From positions 1 through 17,928 of the forward strand of contig JAHFJK010000012.1 in the NCBI GenBank assembly GCA_023245915.1: a DNA stretch of 17,928 nt, given 5' to 3'. The first letter of the stretch is position 1. Every line of letters starts with the position of its first letter. This DNA is from Candidatus Doudnabacteria bacterium (GTDB lineage Bacteria > Patescibacteriota > Doudnabacteria > UBA920). The notes beneath the pieces are model-generated. The model saw only the letters and a list, made by a program, of their open reading frames with translations. It searched no databases and was not told the origin of the DNA. A program made the translations under genes and the position numbers. Shown in pieces: positions 1-5,321 of this stretch.

Positions 1-89
1 ATCTTGAGACGACAACCATTAGTATTATTTCTGAAAGCGCGGGAAAAGTTTATCAAATTATTAACCAGCGGTTTGAATATACCCTGTAG
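1..89 (+). CDS. C-terminal fragment of unidentified protein
   Basis: An open frame enters from the left edge (codons in phase with position 3) and ends at TAG 87-89, giving about 28 residues ending in QRFEYTL. No family can be recognised from so little sequence. The codon choice looks coding and no other frame is open with a start here, so it is probably the 3' end of a gene lying mostly outside the window. No function is proposed. Confidence 0.4.
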   Translation, partial: LETTTISIISESAGKVYQIINQRFEYTL

Positions 90-319
90 GGGCTGTACGC
101 TTTCATTCCAAAGTTAGCCGCTACCTTTATCAAAATTTGTTTATTTTAAGCGGTCTTACTTGGCCATCAACCGTCAAATTTAACTTAAACCGGCACTAGC
201 TCCCGTTTAAGATTGAGGTGGATTTAAAATAGCGGAATCTCTAACGGGGTTAATTTTTAAATATGTTTTAGGCTTCGTAAAGTTTGGCAGTAAGTCGCCG
301 GATTTATTTTAACAAGGCC
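90..319. other. Intergenic, AT-rich, no recognised feature
   Basis: This 230-base gap lies between the partial gene ending at 89 and the stop of the PIN gene. No convincing ORF, tRNA or strong terminator is visible. It starts with GGGGCTGTACG, which resembles the 5' end of a tmRNA, but no matching 3' acceptor/T-arm half follows, so no RNA gene is called. Confidence 0.4.
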
Positions 320-763
320 TTAGTCCGGCAAACTTTGCAAAAATTCTCCCGGCGTCATAATTTTAAAAGGCCAGGATATTTTTCTAATCTGGTCATTGGC
401 CAAATGTTTTTTGTCCAAAGAAATCAAGTAATCAGCGCCGCACTCCAGCGCGCCTAAAATTACCGGTATGTCGCTTAAAGAAATAATGTTTTTCAAACCG
501 GCGGAATCCACAGTCTCTGCTTCTCTTTTTATTATATTGGCTACGGAGTTTCGCAAGATTTTATAATAGGCCGGAAGATGGTTTGGTGATTTAAGCAGCA
601 GGTTTCTTTCCGCCTCATCCAAAACATACTGGCTGGCGCAAATGCTTATTAAGCCCGCTTGAGCGATCTGAAAAATTAAAAAAGAACCGCCGGTTTTAGA
701 ACGGGCGGCGGAAAACCAAACATTAGCATCTATAAACGCTCGTGGGACGTGTGATCTGGACAT
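320..763 (-). CDS. PIN-domain ribonuclease, probable toxin of a toxin-antitoxin pair
   Basis: A 147-residue protein of normal length for a single PIN domain (COG1569-like putative toxin). The expected acidic metal-binding positions are visible: D12 in FIDANVW, E50 in the VLDEAER helix, D97 in LSDIP and D116 in DYLISLDKKHL, which together form the Mg-dependent RNase site of the family. It starts at ATG 763-761, which overlaps the stop of the upstream small gene by one base (TAATG), the translational coupling usual for antitoxin-toxin operons. Toxin activity and RNA target are inferred from family and context; a housekeeping PIN nuclease cannot be excluded. Confidence 0.85.
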   Translation of the reverse strand: MSRSHVPRAFIDANVWFSAARSKTGGSFLIFQIAQAGLISICASQYVLDEAERNLLLKSPNHLPAYYKILRNSVANIIKREAETVDSAGLKNIISLSDIPVILGALECGADYLISLDKKHLANDQIRKISWPFKIMTPGEFLQSLPD

Positions 764-966
764 TATTTTTTATTCTTTAACGTTTTAAGTATTGACTTTC
801 GCAATTTGTCAGGGATTTTATCAGTTTTTTCAAAAACGTCAATTTGGGTATCGGAATAATTTTTTAAAGGAAAAACGTTCCGGCTGAAAAACAAAAATTG
901 TTCAAACATTCTGGCCTTTTGCAAAAGTTTTTTATAGCTGGTTTTTGGAATTGATATAGTTTGCAT
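763..966 (-). CDS. Small basic protein, candidate antitoxin partner of the PIN toxin
   Basis: A 67-residue Lys-rich protein (MQTISIPKTSYKKLLQKA...) lying directly upstream of the PIN gene on the same strand and overlapping its start by one base. The N-terminal pattern of a short strand (TISIP) followed by a helix (YKKLLQKARMFEQF) resembles the start of ribbon-helix-helix or AbrB-like antitoxins, but no family is firmly recognised. Size, order (antitoxin first) and coupling support the antitoxin role. The promoter probably lies in the 967-1010 divergent region, where TAGACA and TATTAT boxes can be read on this strand, next to an inverted repeat that could be an autoregulatory operator. Confidence 0.65.
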   Translation of the reverse strand: MQTISIPKTSYKKLLQKARMFEQFLFFSRNVFPLKNYSDTQIDVFEKTDKIPDKLRKSILKTLKNKK

Positions 967-993
967 AGTTTCATAATATAAGCGTATTAAGAG

Positions 994-1010
994 TTTGTCT
1001 ACTTGACAAA
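994..1010. promoter_or_regulatory. Inverted repeat between divergent promoters, candidate operator
   Basis: TTTGTC (994-999), five bases, then GACAAA (1005-1010) form a perfect 6-bp inverted repeat. It overlaps the -35 box of the rightward promoter and lies in the leftward promoter area of the PIN operon. A dimeric antitoxin or regulator binding here would control both directions; this is inference. Confidence 0.4.
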
Positions 1011-1031
1011 ATGGTAAAAAAAGAGCATAAT
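1003..1031 (+). promoter_or_regulatory. Sigma70-type promoter for the leader ORF / DGR-type target gene
   Basis: TTGACA at 1003-1008 and CATAAT at 1026-1031 are separated by 17 bases, a near-consensus promoter. Transcription would begin near 1038, giving an untranslated or leader-encoding 5' region of about 65 bases before the ORF at 1104. Confidence 0.7.
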
Positions 1032-1103
1032 ATTAAGCTAGATTTTGGCAACAGCTTTTTGTTTGAAAATAAGGGTTTTTGATGAATTTTTTGGCTTAAA
1101 GCT

Positions 1104-1172
1104 ATGGCGAAAGCCAAACGCCAGATTCGCTTCGGCGGACTGACTCCAATTGAAAAGAGGATCTGGTCATGA
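1104..1172 (+). CDS. 22-codon leader ORF translationally coupled to the 1169 gene
   Basis: ATG 1104 opens MAKAKRQIRFGGLTPIEKRIWS and stops at TGA 1170-1172, which overlaps the ATG 1169 of the next gene (ATGA). The Shine-Dalgarno-like AAGAGG for the downstream gene (1155-1160) lies inside this ORF. The peptide is basic (Lys/Arg-rich) and shares the C/G-rich codon style of the downstream gene rather than that of its neighbours. There is no clear ribosome-binding site in front of it. It may be a short regulatory or coupling peptide; no function is assigned. Confidence 0.45.
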   Translation: MAKAKRQIRFGGLTPIEKRIWS

Positions 1173-2023
1173 CTATGATCGGAAGCGTGTCGGCAGAAAA
1201 GCTGCTGGGCATGCAAATTGACTTGAACACTAAGCTGCGCAGCGGAGCGCTTACTATTGAGGAGTTCGAAGAGTTCCTTAATCGGCGCAACCCGTTCGGG
1301 GTTCAGGCATCCACAACCAACGAAACCCCGCTGCTCGAACCCCTCGGCACTGCTGAAGTTGCGGCAGTTGAGGAATTCGACATCAGCGACCACTTCCGGA
1401 AGAATAACCCCTACGGCGTCAAGGTCACTTACGTAGGCGACAACTTCAAAAAGATCTTTGGCAAGAAGACCGAAAAGAACGTTGCCGCTGCTACACTCAA
1501 GGCACACCGACTGACGCGCGGCGCAAAAAATCCGGAAATCATCAAGAACCTCGGCGAAGGTCACAGAACCTTTCTTGCGCAGCTTTGGGCGTTGGTGCTG
1601 CTACAGCCCAATGGCCCGGACAGCGCGCCGGGAATTTTGTTGACTAACGGCAACGCCAACATCTTTGAGGTGCCGAATCCGGAAAATCCAGAAGAGCTCT
1701 GGACGGTCTTCGCTTATTGGAATGACGGTTGGAAGTTCAATGCCAATCCGATCTCGAATCCGAATGACTGGAATGCTGACAACCAGGTGTTTGGTCGCAA
1801 CTATTTTTTTTCTCCTACCGCAGCGGTAGGAGTTTTTGCAAGCAAACCTTTTTTCCAACCACCGACCATTTTACCCACTTCCACTAACGGCGCGGACAGA
1901 GCGGTAAATTTTTTGTTGTCTATGGCCTTGAGTTCCCAGGCAATTTGCAAAAAGAATTTAAGCGAATCCAGTTTAACACTCGCCCGTTGGACAATAACCG
2001 GTTTATGCTCTTTGGATGTATAG
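1169..2023 (+). CDS. Putative DGR-type variable (target) protein; true 3' end probably near 1805-1835
   Basis: The frame opens MTMIGSVSAEKLLGMQIDLN after a good SD (AAGAGG, 1155-1160, 8-base spacing). Residues 1-45 form a charged helical region, followed by a middle domain. About residues 176-213 are rich in Trp/Gly/Asn (FAYWNDGWKFNANPI, then NDWNADNQVFGRN), like the C-type-lectin-fold end of CPR diversity-generating-retroelement target proteins, where Asn codons mark template adenines. The segment is more C/G-rich at third positions than neighbouring genes. After about 1805 the formal frame runs through a terminator-like hairpin and then reads the antisense of the avd gene, so the last ~70 residues are unlikely to be a real domain; no stop exists before the hairpin. 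Family assignment is from remembered pattern, not a search. Confidence 0.6.
   Translation: MTMIGSVSAEKLLGMQIDLNTKLRSGALTIEEFEEFLNRRNPFGVQASTTNETPLLEPLGTAEVAAVEEFDISDHFRKNNPYGVKVTYVGDNFKKIFGKKTEKNVAAATLKAHRLTRGAKNPEIIKNLGEGHRTFLAQLWALVLLQPNGPDSAPGILLTNGNANIFEVPNPENPEELWTVFAYWNDGWKFNANPISNPNDWNADNQVFGRNYFFSPTAAVGVFASKPFFQPPTILPTSTNGADRAVNFLLSMALSSQAICKKNLSESSLTLARWTITGLCSLDV
1696..1804 (+). other. Variable-region-like (VR/TR-like) Asn-rich segment
   Basis: Across this stretch nearly every solvent-type position is AAT/AAC/GAC/AAG (N, D, K), with fixed W/G/F residues between. In a DGR a template repeat has AAY codons that are randomised in the variable copy. This copy looks unrandomised, i.e. 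template-like. No second copy of the segment is visible in the window. Confidence 0.4.
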
Positions 2024-2205
2024 GCGGCAGTCAAAATAAGTTCGGAAAGTTCAATAAAAAGATTGTTGATTTTTTCTCCTAAAGAATATCTTGTCAGCCT
2101 TGGAATGTGCGGCAAGGTGTTGTGCCAGAGTTTGTAGGCGTCAGTGACTTTTTGCAGGATGGACAAGTTGCTTGCGGATAAAATTCCGTAGGGGGGGGGT
2201 TGCAT
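1801..2205 (-). CDS. avd: Avd-like four-helix-bundle protein (DGR accessory / bAvd family)
   Basis: From ATG 2205 the product is 134 residues, the usual Avd size. Family landmarks visible are KVTDAYKLWHNTLPHIPR, RYSLGEKINNLFIELSELI, then LDSLKFFLQIAWELKAID, and a C-terminal LVEVGKMVGGWKKGL. Avd forms a basic pentamer that binds the DGR reverse transcriptase and template RNA in known systems; stand-alone relatives also occur in CPR genomes. The frame stays open upstream to ATG 2310, but that extension (2206-2310) runs over a terminator hairpin and AT-rich repeat-like DNA, so 2205 is preferred although it has no SD. A run of nine C (nine G on the plus strand, 2191-2199) follows the start codon. 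It converges with the DGR-type target gene; no RT gene is present here. Confidence 0.8.
   Translation of the reverse strand: MQPPPYGILSASNLSILQKVTDAYKLWHNTLPHIPRLTRYSLGEKINNLFIELSELILTAAYTSKEHKPVIVQRASVKLDSLKFFLQIAWELKAIDNKKFTALSAPLVEVGKMVGGWKKGLLAKTPTAAVGEKK
1805..1837. terminator. Bidirectional terminator-like hairpin at the convergent gene ends
   Basis: CTCCTACCGC (1812-1821), one base, then GCGGTAGGAG (1823-1832) is a perfect inverted repeat flanked by T8 on the left and T5 on the right. It fits a terminator for the rightward gene, and in reverse orientation it lies within the 3' end of avd. Its position directly behind the VR-like segment also recalls the hairpin that follows the variable region in DGRs. 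Confidence 0.7.
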
Positions 2206-2277
2206 AAATGTCAAATTTAAAATTACAAATTTCAAAGTGAAAAAACAAACGCCAATATCAAAATAAGAAAGATTGCT

Positions 2278-2301
2278 TAAAAAAATCCCGCAGTTTGCGG
2301 G
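2278..2301 (-). terminator. Rho-independent terminator of the small membrane-protein operon
   Basis: Read on the minus strand, CCCGCA-AAC-TGCGGG (2301-2287) is followed by A and a run of seven T (2285-2279). It lies about 40 bases past the stop of the 34-aa gene. Confidence 0.75.
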
Positions 2302-2338
2302 TAAACCCAAAGAGCTTTTAACCTTTGGCTAAAAGTAA

Positions 2339-2443
2339 TTAGTGTTTTTTGTATTTTTCAAGAGTTTTGGCAATTACAGTTGGCAAAGCCATCAGTAATA
2401 CCATTAAACCCAAAACCGTCAAAATGAGGTAAGATATTAACAT
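2339..2443 (-). CDS. 34-residue single-TM protein
   Basis: ATG 2443 opens a 34-aa peptide: a hydrophobic stretch (about residues 2-24, LISYLILTVLGLMVLLMALP) and a short basic tail ending KYKKH. AAAGGA (minus strand) precedes the start at good SD spacing. It begins four bases after the stop of the upstream small membrane gene and is followed by a terminator, so the two form a compact operon. No family is recognised; a membrane micropeptide is all that can be said. Confidence 0.6.
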   Translation of the reverse strand: MLISYLILTVLGLMVLLMALPTVIAKTLEKYKKH

Positions 2444-2447
2444 ATGC

Positions 2448-2635
2448 TTATCCTTTCTTTTTTAACAGCCAGAGGCTGGAGATAATCAGCATCATGGCCA
2501 CCATTGAGCCTAAAATTGCCGAAGAGAGTTTAAATTTATCCAGTAAACCCGTCAAGACTACCAGGCGACGGAAACAATGCCTAAGTCTGCCAGAACATCC
2601 GCCAGCTTGCCAATTTGTTCGTCCGAAAGCCTCAT
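2448..2635 (-). pseudogene. Small two-helix membrane protein gene with a single-base frameshift
   Basis: ATG 2635 reads MRLSDEQIGKLADVLADLG and then IVSVAW before a TAG (2560-2558). One base shift at GCCTGG restores a continuous frame reading VVLTGLLDKF followed by a hydrophobic segment (SSAILGSMVAMMLIISSLWLL) and KKKG-stop at 2448. Adding one base would give an uninterrupted ~62-aa protein (amphipathic N-terminus plus TM region). It is therefore a recent frameshift, a sequencing/assembly error or a programmed shift. A promoter-like TTAACA-16-TATAAC lies immediately upstream, and the 13-bp palindrome ATAACAATGTTAT (2634-2646) overlaps the start codon. Confidence 0.55.
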
Positions 2636-2696
2636 AACAATGTTATATAATAATGACAGCTAATGTTAAATCTCATAAGCTGTAATCGCTCACTGG

Positions 2697-2828
2697 CATT
2701 GCGAGCGCAAAAATAAGCATTATCGCGAAGCAATCTTATTTAAGCAAGTACAAGTAAAAGATTGCCGCGCCCGACGAAGCAATCTTAATCAAAGACTTGG
2801 ATAGATTGCTTCGGATGCACTCGCAATG
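2697..2828. repeat. Palindromic intergenic repeat, family A (CATTGCGAG/CTCGCAATG)
   Basis: CATTGCGAG (2697-2705) and CTCGCAATG (2820-2828) form terminal inverted repeats. Inside are GAAGCAATCTTA twice and AGATTGC twice, so it folds into nested hairpins. The same ends and the AAGCAATCT/AGATTGC core recur at 9656-9803. It fills most of the gap 2644-2905, which has no ORF. Confidence 0.75.
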
Positions 2829-2882
2829 ACAGGAAAAAGTGATGTTTTAGCTTGCCCAGTGGGCAGTTACTTTCTTTAATCT

Positions 2883-2911
2883 TTCGACTTTAATCTAAAC
2901 CGTGGTATAAT
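2883..2911 (+). promoter_or_regulatory. Extended -10 promoter giving a probably leaderless mRNA
   Basis: TGGTATAAT (extended -10; TATAAT 2906-2911) with a weak -35 (TTCGAC 2883-2888, 17-base spacer). The ATG at 2917 is only six bases past the -10 box, so the transcript would begin at or near the start codon. Confidence 0.7.
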
Positions 2912-2916
2912 ATGTA

Positions 2917-3291
2917 ATGTCATCAAACCCTAAACAGCAAGTTACTTTAATAGTTTTCAGCAGCATTCTGGCCGGGTTTTCGCTGGCATCAATTGTTGTG
3001 TTTGTAGATCCAGCTTCAACTTCCCGGCTAATTTTGGTCTTTTTGTACGCCAGCCTGTTTTTGCTATCTTTAGGTTTATTTACTCTGATCGGTTTGGGTT
3101 TGCGAACCAGATTCTGGCCGGGGCTGTACGTGGTGAATTTGGGCAATAGTTTCAGGCAAGCGCTGCTGATGGCCATTTTAATCTGCGTTTCATTTTTGCT
3201 GCTTTCGCATCACCTGTTGTTTTGGTGGGTAGAGGCAAGCCTAATATTGTTTTTAGGCGCCATTGAGGCCTTCCTTAACCTTAAAATTTAA
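2917..3291 (+). CDS. Small multi-TM membrane protein of unknown function
   Basis: A 124-residue hydrophobic protein with about four membrane segments (roughly residues 8-30, 37-62, 80-98 and 100-120) and a short basic N-terminus. The middle contains GLYVVNLGNSFRQALLMAIL, a pattern seen in conserved CPR membrane proteins located next to anchored TSP3-repeat proteins, but I cannot name the family. Translation probably starts on a leaderless transcript because TATAAT ends six bases before the ATG. It precedes the 490-aa anchored protein by 45 bases, with a hairpin in between. Confidence 0.75.
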   Translation: MSSNPKQQVTLIVFSSILAGFSLASIVVFVDPASTSRLILVFLYASLFLLSLGLFTLIGLGLRTRFWPGLYVVNLGNSFRQALLMAILICVSFLLLSHHLLFWWVEASLILFLGAIEAFLNLKI

Positions 3292-3296
3292 TTAAA

Positions 3297-3322
3297 ACAG
3301 GACTTACGCACGTCAGTCCTGT
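3297..3322. repeat. Hairpin between the two membrane-protein genes
   Basis: ACAGGACT (3297-3304), ten bases, then AGTCCTGT (3315-3322) is a perfect 8-bp stem flanked by AAAA on both sides. Rightward transcripts would have A, not U, after the stem, so it is not a standard terminator for the upstream gene; it may be a remnant of an IS end or a palindromic repeat. Confidence 0.6.
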
Positions 3323-3336
3323 AAAAAACAAAACCT

Positions 3337-4809
3337 ATGGCAGACCAAAATCAAATCACGACTAATGGTGCAGCAAAGCCCGCGGAAGGCCAAGTCAGAC
3401 AAAGCTCTGGAAATTTATTTTTTAATGTAATGCCCTATGGCAAAAACCTTGGGGCGCCGGTGGAGCCAACTATTACCGGCTCTTTGCCTTCAGACAGCCA
3501 GCCGAAACCAGAAGGGCCTTTGATGAGTCAGTCAAAAATTTATTTATGGATTGCCATAATTGTTGTTGTGTTGGCAGTCGCGGGATTTGGAGTTTATTTT
3601 TTTATTTTAAAACCGGCACCACCGGCTGAAAATCTCCTGTCCGTAAATAATTCAGCCCATAAAAATTCCAGCTCCACCCAAGAGCTTGTTCCGGTATCTC
3701 TGCCCCTAGAAAACTTTTCCACTCCCCAAAACTGGCGGGATAAATATTTCCCCAATTGCAATAGCCAAAAATTATGCGGGGACGATGCTGACCCCGACCG
3801 CGACGGCTTGACCAACCTGGAAGAAAATAAACTAGGCGCTGACCCCAACAACCGGGACTCTGACCAGGACGGACTGGCAGACGGCGACGAAGTCCATGTG
3901 TTTGGCTTTGACGCTTTAAACTCCCATACCTCGGGCGACCCAAAATATTCCGATGTTGATTACATTGTCGGGGGTTACGATCTTGCCAGCGGCAAGCTGA
4001 TGATAGCTGACCAACTCGCCGCCGTTTCAGCTAAAATACAAAAATATGATTTGCATCAGCCCACACTGTCTAGCTTAGGTGACGTGCTTGGTACGCTTTA
4101 CAAATTTAATTCTTCCTCCCAGGCAAGTTCGACCTCGTCAACCAGCCTTAACCCTGCCGCCAGCTCAACTGACACTGCTTTAGACCAGTCTTTAAGCGCC
4201 AAGCAGGACCGCGACACCCGGCGCAGCAACACCATAAAGAATATAGAAATCGGCCTGGTAAAATACCAGGCTGACAACAACACTTACCCGCCGGGGGATT
4301 TCAATTCTATGTTTACCAATGTCAGGCCATACTTAAAAGTAGCTACCAATCCGCAAGATCCAATTAACAAAGAGCCTTACATTTATTCTTACTCTATTGT
4401 AGACGACGGCGCGGACTTTAGCCTTTCTTTTTATAGCGAGGTGGCCGGTGAAATTATCAAAAAAAATGCGGACGATGCCCAAAAGCAGACGAAAGACGCG
4501 GAAGCTGAAATTTACGACAGCCAGCGGCAAATGGATTTAGAAAGCTTAAGGGTAGCGCTGCTAGTGTATTCACAGAAGAACATAGCGGGCAGTCAGGAAT
4601 ATGTTTTTCCTTCCAAAGCTAAATATAAAACCACGCTGGTGCCGGAGTATATTACTGCCATTCCAAAAGACCCGGTAACCCGGGAGGATTACGATTATCA
4701 GGTGTCCGCCACTTTTGACGCCTTTAGCCTAAAAACCGCACTTGACAACCCTCCTGAGGGCAATACCGGGTATATGTGCAACCAGGTTGAAGAGTGTCAT
4801 TTTTACTAA
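3337..4809 (+). CDS. Membrane-anchored extracellular protein with Ca-binding (TSP3-like) repeats and two pseudopilin-like segments
   Basis: 490 residues. Residues 1-67 are a polar, low-complexity cytoplasmic part; 68-91 (IYLWIAIIVVVLAVAGFGVY...) is a single TM; the rest should be outside. Residues 149-187 hold Asp-rich repeats of thrombospondin type-3 form (DADPDRDGLTN, DSDQDGLADGDE), expected to bind calcium. A Ser/Thr-rich linker spans about 258-285. Two similar segments follow, about 293-350 (RRSNTIKNIEIGLVKYQADN.TYPPG) and 394-460 (RQMDLESLRVALLVYSQKN...IPKDPVT.EDYDY), which resemble the globular part of type II pseudopilins without a prepilin peptide. There is no SD before the ATG. Role on the cell surface is inferred; substrate or partner unknown. 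Confidence 0.8.
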   Translation: MADQNQITTNGAAKPAEGQVRQSSGNLFFNVMPYGKNLGAPVEPTITGSLPSDSQPKPEGPLMSQSKIYLWIAIIVVVLAVAGFGVYFFILKPAPPAENLLSVNNSAHKNSSSTQELVPVSLPLENFSTPQNWRDKYFPNCNSQKLCGDDADPDRDGLTNLEENKLGADPNNRDSDQDGLADGDEVHVFGFDALNSHTSGDPKYSDVDYIVGGYDLASGKLMIADQLAAVSAKIQKYDLHQPTLSSLGDVLGTLYKFNSSSQASSTSSTSLNPAASSTDTALDQSLSAKQDRDTRRSNTIKNIEIGLVKYQADNNTYPPGDFNSMFTNVRPYLKVATNPQDPINKEPYIYSYSIVDDGADFSLSFYSEVAGEIIKKNADDAQKQTKDAEAEIYDSQRQMDLESLRVALLVYSQKNIAGSQEYVFPSKAKYKTTLVPEYITAIPKDPVTREDYDYQVSATFDAFSLKTALDNPPEGNTGYMCNQVEECHFY

Positions 4810-4817
4810 AGTAAAGT

Positions 4818-4877
4818 ATGAACCTCTTAAAACTTTTTAGAGGATATTTCCTTCGCAAACCTTCCTTTGACAAGTCT
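4818..4877 (+). pseudogene. Detached 5' exon-like piece of the tRNA-binding gene, left of the MITE insertion
   Basis: ATG 4818 opens MNLLKLFRGYFLRKPSFDKS, then runs into the inserted element and stops at TGA 4890-4892. Removing the 73-bp element and one 5-bp duplication joins this frame exactly to KIIVAKVVEAAKHPNADR of the gene to the right. It starts eight bases after the stop of the anchored-protein gene. It is read as the original N-terminus of the tRNA-binding protein. Confidence 0.6.
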
Positions 4878-4956
4878 AGGGACTGTTGCTGAATGTGCTT
4901 TTCAGACGAAATCCTGAAATTGCAGTCAAAATGACATTCGGTAACAGTCCCGTCTA
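4874..4956. mobile_element. 73-bp MITE-like element with 5-bp target-site duplication
   Basis: The element spans 4879-4951. Its ends are GGGACTGTTGCTGAATGT and, inverted, GGGACTGTTACCGAATGT (16 of 18 match). It is flanked by direct repeats GTCTA at 4874-4878 and 4952-4956 (GTCTAG if the shared G is counted). It encodes nothing and must have been moved by a transposase in trans. Insertion plus duplication is 78 bp, so the frame is kept but stops at 4890 and 4932 interrupt the host gene. Confidence 0.85.
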
Positions 4957-4967
4957 GTAAAATTATA

Positions 4968-5321
4968 GTGGCTAAAGTTGTCGAGGCTGCAAAGCATCCG
5001 AACGCTGACAGGTTAAGATTGATTAAACTGGAGGTCGGCGGCAGTGTGACAGGGCCCGTGGTTTGCGGAGCTTTTAATTTTGGGGTGGGGGATATGGTTG
5101 TGCTGGCTTTGCCCGGCGCAAACATCGCTCAAAACGTTCATGACAAAGCGCATAAACCGTTTGTGCTGCAAAAAGCAACAATCAGAGGCATTGAAAGCCA
5201 GGGCATGATTTGTGCGGCCTTTGAATTAGGTCTTGGCCCTCTTTCAGAAAAACCGGAGATAATGTTGCTGAAAAGTCATATTAAATCCGGTAGTCAATTT
5301 TATCCAGAGATGGTAAGATGA
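4968..5321 (+). CDS. Stand-alone tRNA-binding OB-fold protein resembling the PheT N-terminal domain; 5' end interrupted
   Basis: The surviving frame opens at GTG 4968 (open back to 4935) and reads AKVVEAAKHPNADRLRLIKLEVGG, VVCGAFNFGVGDMVVLALPGA and RGIESQGMICAAFELGLG. These are the signature blocks of the EMAPII/PheT N-terminal tRNA-binding domain (KHPNADRL, VCGA.N...G, G..S.GM.CS..ELG). A full PheT has about 800 residues; here only this domain exists, followed by the PheRS gene. The likely ancestral start is ATG 4818, cut off by the MITE. It may supply tRNA binding in trans to the neighbouring PheRS, as Arc1p/Trbp111 do for other synthetases; this is inference. Expression from GTG without SD is uncertain, so it may be damaged. 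Confidence 0.75.
   Translation: MAKVVEAAKHPNADRLRLIKLEVGGSVTGPVVCGAFNFGVGDMVVLALPGANIAQNVHDKAHKPFVLQKATIRGIESQGMICAAFELGLGPLSEKPEIMLLKSHIKSGSQFYPEMVR

Noticed and set aside
86..319. Possible tmRNA starting GGGGCTGTACG
   Set aside because: No TTCGAC-like follow-up, no tag ORF ending in Ala-Ala, and no 3' T-arm with CAGCCCC partner before the PIN gene.
971..1564. 197-aa minus-strand frame opposite the DGR-type target gene
   Set aside because: It is antisense to a better supported gene with promoter and SD, and the protein has no recognisable family pattern.
1835..2023. C-terminal ~60 residues of the formal 1169-2023 protein as a real domain
   Set aside because: They are the exact antisense of the conserved avd coding sequence and lie past a strong hairpin.
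2206..2310. N-terminal extension of Avd from ATG 2310
   Set aside because: It crosses the terminator of the upstream operon and AT-rich repeat-like DNA, and Avd proteins are normally the size given by the 2205 start.
3297..3322. Terminator after the 124-aa membrane protein gene
   Set aside because: The stem is followed by A residues in the rightward direction, not T.
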